Shown here: positions 59,401 to 64,000 of the stretch, piece by piece
Numbering within the stretch: the stretch's first letter is position 1
How the letters are laid out: each line of letters opens with the position of its first letter
From: Planctomycetota bacterium
Lineage (GTDB): Bacteria; Planctomycetota; UBA8742; UBA2392
Assembly (NCBI GenBank): GCA_019636215.1
Contig: JAHBXZ010000006.1
Location: 1 to 64,000 of the forward strand
Direction: 5' to 3'
DNA length: 64,000 bases
Position numbers and translations under genes: made by a program
The notes under the pieces: model-generated
Told to the model about the DNA's origin: nothing
The model's input: the letters and a program-made list of their open reading frames with translations, nothing else
Databases searched by the model: none

Positions 59401-59595
59401 GTCACCGACAAGCCCAGCGGCGGCAACCGGCGCGTGGTACGCGGCGGATCTTTCCTGACACCTGTGAACACCGCCGCCAAGCCCGCCGGCGACGACGAAC
59501 CCTGCGACCTGCGCAGCTTCTTTCGTGGCCGGCGTTTGCCCGACACCGGCGCGGCAGATCGCGGCTTCCGCGTGGCCAGCGCCGCCCGCCCATAA
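56455..59595 (+). CDS. transmembrane Ser/Thr kinase fused to a formylglycine-generating-enzyme/SUMF1-like domain
   Basis: This 1046-aa protein has a PknB-type kinase at residues ~16-285. It shows the Gly loop LGQGGMGGVYLG, Lys46 (HAIKVI), the catalytic loop HRDIKPANIM with D140, and DFG with D158. A Ser/Ala-rich linker leads to one transmembrane helix (about 370-393), placing the rest outside the cytoplasm. Several Ig-like beta domains follow (about 410-770). The FGE/SUMF1-like domain (about 784-1046) shows MIMVAVPAGEFEQGT, KYEVTREQYCRFLNERKV, LPTEAQWEYAARG, NMAGNVEEWCLDWYD and VVRGGSFLTP. Kinase-FGE fusions are frequent in planctomycetes, where the outer domain may act as a sensor rather than an oxidase. 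The start overlaps the lipoprotein stop (ATGA). Confidence 0.93.
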   Translation: MTEQDPILTRNAPLGPYTIVRKLGQGGMGGVYLGMHKVLQVNHAIKVIHPRMVTDAKVLERFMREARHAAKLNHPNIVPVVGADTVDGIPYIAMQYVDGRTLAQVTAAKGPLSPHAAVRYVHMVANALAYAHGRKVIHRDIKPANIMVDEEDVAKLMDFGLVRDMSQGPEAGATSDQLTMAGLIVGTPQYMPPEQWHGEGLDHRCDIFSLGVTLYFLISGNFPYPGKNTQEIFRSIMGGNPVPIRQRVPGLNPALAAVIDKACLCDTEARYATAGEFATALEEWWTQNAPSTGNTRLIRAPGRDATAAVSSSGSISGRGTSRGGSTLDIATLSTRAGTEKTPPAAPSVVQSSPAAQSSPTLLQAPASNKTILAAAAVIVLALVGMAVGLYVVIGGKDPAAPNGAPPANTPVVATLEFRVDVPPAVALESDPLRVGSAAYSIPGASSGKVTLNGKPYEFGAAITLERGLNRLELAATGEGDTRQSRTLFVVCDVDAPVLEVPALERARDGRLPVDGGSFSLRGTITDDDPGASIELEVDGKPRDLARDGNSFEAVIPLGDAPVQVDLRAGDRAGNKARPLSLWLVPDRLAPVLNWADGTTLRWFTAREVSLEGSANKTQGMMLSIGGKPLAMAEDGTFRVTARLEPGRHTIVVQAEDWLGRTSSLSREIKVDLEPPAFDTLEPADGTVLQLEAVPARITVKGRLDSPEAVLTCNGVPVALAADAAFAAEVEATVFGELSVKLVARDPAGRETERVVKLTVSRLRYRLVGPNARGFNEYLRLTDNMIMVAVPAGEFEQGTAQGFADARKRNVKVSAFLIGKYEVTREQYCRFLNERKVSRDDVLARKWITPMPGGGMHHLNFSGGIWTPDGGTERQAATGVTWLGAREYTQWADPEGDLPTEAQWEYAARGKDGRPYPWGTTNPNPGRGHYLDGGLEDGSQVVDICADGVSPFGLFNMAGNVEEWCLDWYDVGAYGRPSGDDPKVTDKPSGGNRRVVRGGSFLTPVNTAAKPAGDDEPCDLRSFFRGRRLPDTGAADRGFRVASAARP

Positions 59596-59598
59596 CTG

Positions 59599-60720
59599 CT
59601 ACTGCCGCGTCCAGATGATGATCGTGCCGGCTTCGTCGCCCGATGCCAGGTGCGCGCCGTCGTGGCTGAAGGCCAGGCACTTGATGAACTTCTCGTGGCC
59701 TTTCAGCACGGCGATACTGCCGTTCTCGGCGTTGACATCCGGGTTCCACAGGTGCACTTCGTGATTGCCCAATGCAAAGGCAATCAAGTTGCTGTCAGGC
59801 GAGAACTCGACATCGCATACGCTCGACATGGGGCACTTCAGCCAGTGGCGATAGACCATGGTCGGCGCGTCCCAGATCGTGACCCAGGGCTGGGTGTGTC
59901 CGGTGGCAAGGCGCTTGCCGTCGCGACTGTAGACCAGCGCAGTCATGTCCACGCCCTCCTGCACCGGGGGCACACGCACACTGGGCCCGCCACCCGTGGC
60001 CAGGTCGTACACGTAAACATGGCTGTCGGCCGTGCCCACCAGCAGCGTCTTTCCGTCGGGCGAAAACGTGCAGCAACGCAGTGGCCCGGCGGTTTCTACA
60101 CGCCCGATCAGCTTGCGCGCAGCGACGTCCCACAGGCTGATGACTCGCGCAAAGCTGGCCGTGGCAAGCACAGCGCCGCTGGGGTTGATGGCAACATCCG
60201 GGTGACCGCCAAGTTTTTCTCCTACCAGTTCGGCTTTTCCAAGCTCACCCCCGGCCCCAAGGGGCCACCAATACAGATGCTGGTATGCGTCGCCCGTCCA
60301 CAGGCCGCTGTCGTCGGGGGCCAGCGCCATGCTTGACAGCAGGTAACCGTGCCTGGCCTGCGCCACCACGGTGCCGGCACGCCAGTCAATCACGCGCACC
60401 GTGGCATCCTTGTAATCAATGCAGACCAGCAGGCGACCGTCACGAGTGAACGCAAACTCCGTGGCCTCACTTCCGAAGCTGAGCCTGGCCGCCTGGCGAA
60501 CTTCGGGGCGCGCCGGGTCAATGAAGGCTCCGGCCGCCAGCGGTTTTGGAGCGGGCCGGGCGAGAATCGCTGGCGCCACAGGCGGCAATGCCGGGGCAAC
60601 GGCCGGCGGGGGCGGTGGAGGGGGCTCAGGCTTCGGGTTCAGCAGCACTATCGCGCCAAACACAATGCCGCCAAGCACCAGAGCCAGTGCGACAACAATC
60701 GCGAGCCGTTTGAAATCCAT
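59599..60720 (-). CDS. membrane-anchored WD40-repeat protein
   Basis: This 373-aa protein has an N-terminal transmembrane helix (AIVVALALVLGGIVFGAIVLL), a Pro-rich linker, and six or seven WD40 blades from about residue 75. Clear blades include FTRDGRLLVCIDYKDATVRV then W, FSPDGKTLLVGTADSHVYVY, YSRDGKRLATGHTQPWVTIW, and the last FSHDGAHLASGDEAGTIIIW. The propeller ends at the C-terminus, so the protein is only an anchored propeller. It may be a protein-protein interaction platform, perhaps with the kinase whose gene converges with it at 3 nt. The link to the kinase is inference from position. Confidence 0.85.
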   Translation of the reverse strand: MDFKRLAIVVALALVLGGIVFGAIVLLNPKPEPPPPPPPAVAPALPPVAPAILARPAPKPLAAGAFIDPARPEVRQAARLSFGSEATEFAFTRDGRLLVCIDYKDATVRVIDWRAGTVVAQARHGYLLSSMALAPDDSGLWTGDAYQHLYWWPLGAGGELGKAELVGEKLGGHPDVAINPSGAVLATASFARVISLWDVAARKLIGRVETAGPLRCCTFSPDGKTLLVGTADSHVYVYDLATGGGPSVRVPPVQEGVDMTALVYSRDGKRLATGHTQPWVTIWDAPTMVYRHWLKCPMSSVCDVEFSPDSNLIAFALGNHEVHLWNPDVNAENGSIAVLKGHEKFIKCLAFSHDGAHLASGDEAGTIIIWTRQ

Positions 60721-60850
60721 GACCTTGCCCCCAGTTAAGGCGCCTAGTCACGGTGTCGAATCAGGCTTTCAGGTCATTGTAGCGGAAGGGGCAGGCGCAG
60801 CTATCTCGTTTTCGATGCGCGCCGCGCCGCGCGCTGGTTTAATCCCGGCC

Positions 60851-62929
60851 GTGACCAACCTTGCCGACATTCTTCAACAGCGATTCGGGCACGCCGAGTT
60901 CCGGCCGCACCAGCAGGCCGCCTGCGAGGCCGTGGTTGCCGGCCACGATGCGCTGCTGGTCATGCCCACCGGCGCGGGCAAGTCTCTGTGCTATCAGCTT
61001 CCGGGCGTGGCGCGCGGCGGCAGCACGCTGGTGGTGTCGCCGCTGATCTCACTGATGGAAGACCAGGTGGCCAAGCTGGCGGCGTCAGGCTTTGCCGCGG
61101 CGCGGATCCACAGCGGCAGGCCGCGGCTGGAGTCGCGCCAGGCCTGCATTGACTGGGCCGAAGGAAAGCTGGACTTCCTGTTCATTGCCCCCGAACGGCT
61201 TCGTGTGCCGGGGTTTGTCCAGTGGCTGGCCAAACGCACACCCGGTCTGGTCGCGATTGACGAGGCCCACTGCATCAGCCACTGGGGGCACGACTTTCGG
61301 CCCGATTACCGGCTGCTGGGCCAGCGCCTTGGCCAGCTGCGCGGTGCGGGCGCGGCCCGGACACCGGTGATTGCCTTGACCGCCACGGCCACGCCGCGTG
61401 TGCAGAAGGACATCATTGACCAGCTTGGCATGCCTGATGCGCGGCGCCTGATTCACGGCTTTCGGCGCACCAACCTCGCGGTTGAGGTGGTAGAGCTCAA
61501 ACCCTCGCAGCGCGCCGAGTCCGCCCGCGCGCTGCTTTGCAACCCGGACAGCCGCCCGGCGATTGTGTATGCACCCTCGCGCAAGGAGTGTGAGGCCCTG
61601 TCGGCCACGCTGTCCGCTGCGGCGCCGTGCCTGCCCTATCACGCCGGGCTTGACGCCGACACACGCGACCGCGCCCAGGCCGCGTTTCTTGCGGGCGAAG
61701 TGCAGGTGATTGTTGCCACCATTGCCTTTGGCATGGGCATCGACAAGCACGATGTGCGCACGGTGATTCACGCGGCGCTGCCCGCCAGCGTGGAGGGCTA
61801 CTACCAGGAGATCGGGCGCGCGGGCCGCGACGGCAAGCCTTCGCGCGCGGTGCTGATGTACGGCTTCAATGACCGCAGGCTGCACGAGTTCTTCCTTGAG
61901 CGCGACTACCCGCCCGTCAAGGAAATGACGCGGCTGTTTCGCGCGCTGGGTAAAGGTGGCGCGGACATCAACGCGCTGGCCGGGGATCTTGATCTTGAGC
62001 CCATGGTACTGGCATCGCGGCTGGACAAGCTGGTCGGGCATGGCGGGGCCGAAGTAGATGCCGAGGGCTTCTTCACGCGTGGCAACGACGGCTGGCAGGA
62101 AGGCTATGCGGCGCGGGTGGATCACCGGCGCGACCAGCTGGATCGCATGTTCGCATTTGCCGAGGGCCGATCCTGCCGCATGCAGGCGCTGGTGCGGCAT
62201 TTTGGCGACCAGCAGGACGACGGCCGCGCCTGTGGCAAGTGCGACATCTGCGCGCCTGACAAATGCCGCATCAAATGCTTCGCAGCGCCGGACGCACGAC
62301 AGATGACCTGCTTGCGCATCATCATGCGCGCGCTGGCCGCCCGCGACGACGTTTCGACGGGCAAGTTGCACCGCGATAACTTCACGGAAAGCGAGCTTGC
62401 CCGCCGCGACTTTGAGGCACTGCTGGGCGCGCTGGAACAGAACGGGCTGGTTTACACAGTGAACGACGAGTTCGAGAAAGACGGGGAAACAATTCGCTAC
62501 CGGCGTGCAAGCCTGACGGACGCAGGCCGCGAGACGGGCGAGAACCTGGAGGGCGCCGTCATGCTCGCGGTTGCTGTCGGCCGTCAGGAGTCGGCCGTCG
62601 GCAACAAGAGCCGCAAGCGCAGCTTGCCGTTGGCCATGGCTGGCAGTCGGCCGCAGGAAACAGGAGCCCTGGGCGCAAGCGAGGGCCGCAATGAATCAGA
62701 GCCCAACCCCGAACTTGTGGCCGCGCTCAAGGCCTGGCGTAAACAGCAGGCTGACAAAGAAGGTGTGCGGGCCTTTCACGTGCTGTCGAACAAGACTCTG
62801 CTGGCCGTGGCCGCGGCCCGGCCGGGCAGCGAAGCAGCCCTGGCGTCAGTGGCCGGCATTGGTCCGCGCATATTGGCAAGGTATGCTGTGCCAATCCTGC
62901 GTGCACTGGGCATGGGTGCTGAGTCGTGA
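60851..62929 (+). CDS. recQ: ATP-dependent DNA helicase RecQ
   Basis: This 692-aa superfamily 2 helicase unwinds DNA in repair and recombination. It has FGHAEFRPHQQAA (motif 0), Walker A MPTGAGKSLCYQLP, DEAH box IDEAHCISHWGHDFRPDY, ALTATATPRVQKDI, and the helicase C block IAFGMGIDKHDV with YYQEIGRAGRDG. A zinc-binding Cys set follows (SCRM, then CGKCDIC). An HRDC domain closes the protein. Between the zinc/RQC region and HRDC lies a ~45-residue insert (about 62570-62705) coded by a repeat that also reads ESAV in the portal gene. I chose the GTG at 60851 from family length; an ATG at 60815 is possible. Confidence 0.9.
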   Translation: MTNLADILQQRFGHAEFRPHQQAACEAVVAGHDALLVMPTGAGKSLCYQLPGVARGGSTLVVSPLISLMEDQVAKLAASGFAAARIHSGRPRLESRQACIDWAEGKLDFLFIAPERLRVPGFVQWLAKRTPGLVAIDEAHCISHWGHDFRPDYRLLGQRLGQLRGAGAARTPVIALTATATPRVQKDIIDQLGMPDARRLIHGFRRTNLAVEVVELKPSQRAESARALLCNPDSRPAIVYAPSRKECEALSATLSAAAPCLPYHAGLDADTRDRAQAAFLAGEVQVIVATIAFGMGIDKHDVRTVIHAALPASVEGYYQEIGRAGRDGKPSRAVLMYGFNDRRLHEFFLERDYPPVKEMTRLFRALGKGGADINALAGDLDLEPMVLASRLDKLVGHGGAEVDAEGFFTRGNDGWQEGYAARVDHRRDQLDRMFAFAEGRSCRMQALVRHFGDQQDDGRACGKCDICAPDKCRIKCFAAPDARQMTCLRIIMRALAARDDVSTGKLHRDNFTESELARRDFEALLGALEQNGLVYTVNDEFEKDGETIRYRRASLTDAGRETGENLEGAVMLAVAVGRQESAVGNKSRKRSLPLAMAGSRPQETGALGASEGRNESEPNPELVAALKAWRKQQADKEGVRAFHVLSNKTLLAVAAARPGSEAALASVAGIGPRILARYAVPILRALGMGAES

Positions 62930-62933
62930 ATCC

Positions 62934-64000
62934 ATGAGTGAGCCAGCAGCAGCCAAATGCCCGGCCACTCGCCGAATGGCCAGCCTGGCGGATTCTGCCT
63001 TTCTTGTCCTGCTTCTGGTTGCCGTGCTGTGGCCTTTGGCCAACTTGGACTGGTTTGATTCACATGAAGGTGTTCGGTACCTGCTTCGGCTCGACGCACT
63101 GCAACAGAATTTGGGCTCACAGGGCGGCCACCCGCGCTGGGTACCAGAATGCGCCGGTGGCAGGGGCATGCCGTACTTCACGTACTATGCCCCAGGGTTT
63201 CCTTACTTGTGCCTGCTGTTCGCGTGGCTTGGTGCCACCGGTGCGGTAAAGGCCGCCATCACCCTTGTTACTTTCGTCGGCGCTTGGTCCGCCCTGCAGT
63301 TGGGGTCGGAATGGGGCGGCCGCCACGGCGGAAGACTGGCAGCGTTGCTTGTGGTGGCGAGTCCGTACCCGATGTTCAACCTCTACCTGCGCGGAGACCT
63401 TGCCGAGTATTCGGCGAATCATCTGGCAGTTCCGGTGCTTTGGCTGGTCTGGCGGCTGGCCAAAGGAAGCGGCGGCAAACTGACAGCGCTGGCAGCTGGG
63501 CTGCTGCACGGACTGTTGATTACCCAGCACAATGTCATGGCATTGCTGTTCACGGGCGCGATTCTTGTGTTTGGTGTCGGGGTCGGGGTAGTCGAGAAGT
63601 CGGGACGAAAACAGTGGCTGGGCATGGCAGTGGTTCCGCTGCTTGGTGTTGCAGTTTCCGCATGGTTCTGGCTGCCGGCCCTGGCGCAGCTATCGCTGGT
63701 AGACACCGCAACGCTTGTCTCTGGTGGCTATGAAGTCGAGCGCAATCTCTTTAGGGATCAACAATGGGCCTGGCGGCTGTCGCGATCGACACCTGTGCTC
63801 GGACCGATACTGGTGGCGGCGGTGATTGCTTTAGCTGCCTTGTCGGCGAAGGCGTGGCTGCCGCGCGGACGGGGGTTGTTTCTTGCCAGTGGGGTGTGCC
63901 TGCTGCTTGTCTTGATGCAGCCGGTATCGGTGTGGGTCTGGCACCATGTCCCACTCATGCACTACGTCCAGTTTCCCTGGCGGCTGCTGGGCATATCCAC
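62934..64000 (+). CDS. polytopic membrane protein, PTPS-related/GT-C-like (partial, runs off the window)
   Basis: The frame is open from the ATG at 62934 to the window end (355 codons). At least eight hydrophobic segments are visible. The first loop has LDWFDSHEGVRYLLRLDALQ, then GGRGMPYFTYYAPGFPYL, and the visible end is HYVQFPWRLLGI. The acidic first loop and the FPWRLLG block resemble membrane proteins annotated as 6-pyruvoyl-tetrahydropterin-synthase-related, which have a GT-C-like topology and probably transfer sugars or lipids. It follows recQ by 4 nt and may be coupled to it. Function uncertain. Confidence 0.7.
   Translation, partial: MSEPAAAKCPATRRMASLADSAFLVLLLVAVLWPLANLDWFDSHEGVRYLLRLDALQQNLGSQGGHPRWVPECAGGRGMPYFTYYAPGFPYLCLLFAWLGATGAVKAAITLVTFVGAWSALQLGSEWGGRHGGRLAALLVVASPYPMFNLYLRGDLAEYSANHLAVPVLWLVWRLAKGSGGKLTALAAGLLHGLLITQHNVMALLFTGAILVFGVGVGVVEKSGRKQWLGMAVVPLLGVAVSAWFWLPALAQLSLVDTATLVSGGYEVERNLFRDQQWAWRLSRSTPVLGPILVAAVIALAALSAKAWLPRGRGLFLASGVCLLLVLMQPVSVWVWHHVPLMHYVQFPWRLLGIS

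Overview
The window is GC-rich and densely coding, and most likely comes from a Planctomycetota bacterium or a close relative in the PVC group. This is inferred from a Ser/Thr kinase fused to a formylglycine-generating-enzyme domain, a WD40 protein with a membrane anchor, carboxypeptidase-regulatory-like envelope proteins, a bacterial alpha-2-macroglobulin, and a 23-bp inverted repeat whose arm (CCCGTCGCTTACGCTCCGGG) I recall from planctomycete genomes. No rRNA or ribosomal-protein gene is present to settle the taxonomy.

Layout. 1-5.3 kb: the end of a membrane protein, a VWA protein, and a minus-strand run of three anchored proteins, two with carboxypeptidase-regulatory-like domains. 5.3-6.9 kb: direct repeats, a Cys-rich sigma-region-4 protein, a 55-aa Com-like zinc ribbon too short for ordinary ORF calling, and an element with terminal inverted repeats. 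6.9-19 kb: a glyoxalase-fold protein, a DHH phosphoesterase, a zinc-ribbon membrane protein, two large secreted proteins with Cys-containing C-terminal sorting tails, an acyl-CoA dehydrogenase, tRNA-Leu(UAG), an alpha/beta hydrolase and hairpin repeats. 19-30 kb: a minus-strand phage-like virion module (portal, small head protein, SU10-type major capsid protein, adaptor or tail proteins, lipoprotein) with no terminase, integrase or lysis genes. 30-44 kb: argS, an orphan LolD-like ABC ATPase, a third sorting-tail protein that resembles C25 peptidases, an acetyltransferase, and a 2087-aa alpha-2-macroglobulin with a thioester motif. 44.6-48.0 kb: the fused acyl-CoA mutase IcmF.

48.1-53.6 kb: a complete type II-C CRISPR-Cas locus. 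It has an array of 12 identical 36-bp repeats and 11 spacers of exactly 30 bp, cas2, cas1, a compact 1075-aa cas9, and, divergent from cas9, a tracrRNA that I can delimit from its anti-repeat, promoter and terminator. The cas genes are on the minus strand. Pairing with the anti-repeat shows that both crRNAs and tracrRNA are read from the plus strand, so the array runs towards cas2. A strong terminator hairpin ends 4 nt before the first repeat and there is no room for an ordinary leader on that side, which suggests promoters inside the repeats. The tracrRNA anti-repeat can also fold on itself, using the bases that would pair with the 5' end of the crRNA repeat.

53.8-64 kb: two polytopic membrane proteins (the second cut by the window end), a small membrane protein, a thioredoxin-like lipoprotein translationally coupled to the kinase-FGE fusion, the WD40 protein, and RecQ. 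All assignments come from reading sequence motifs. No database search was run.
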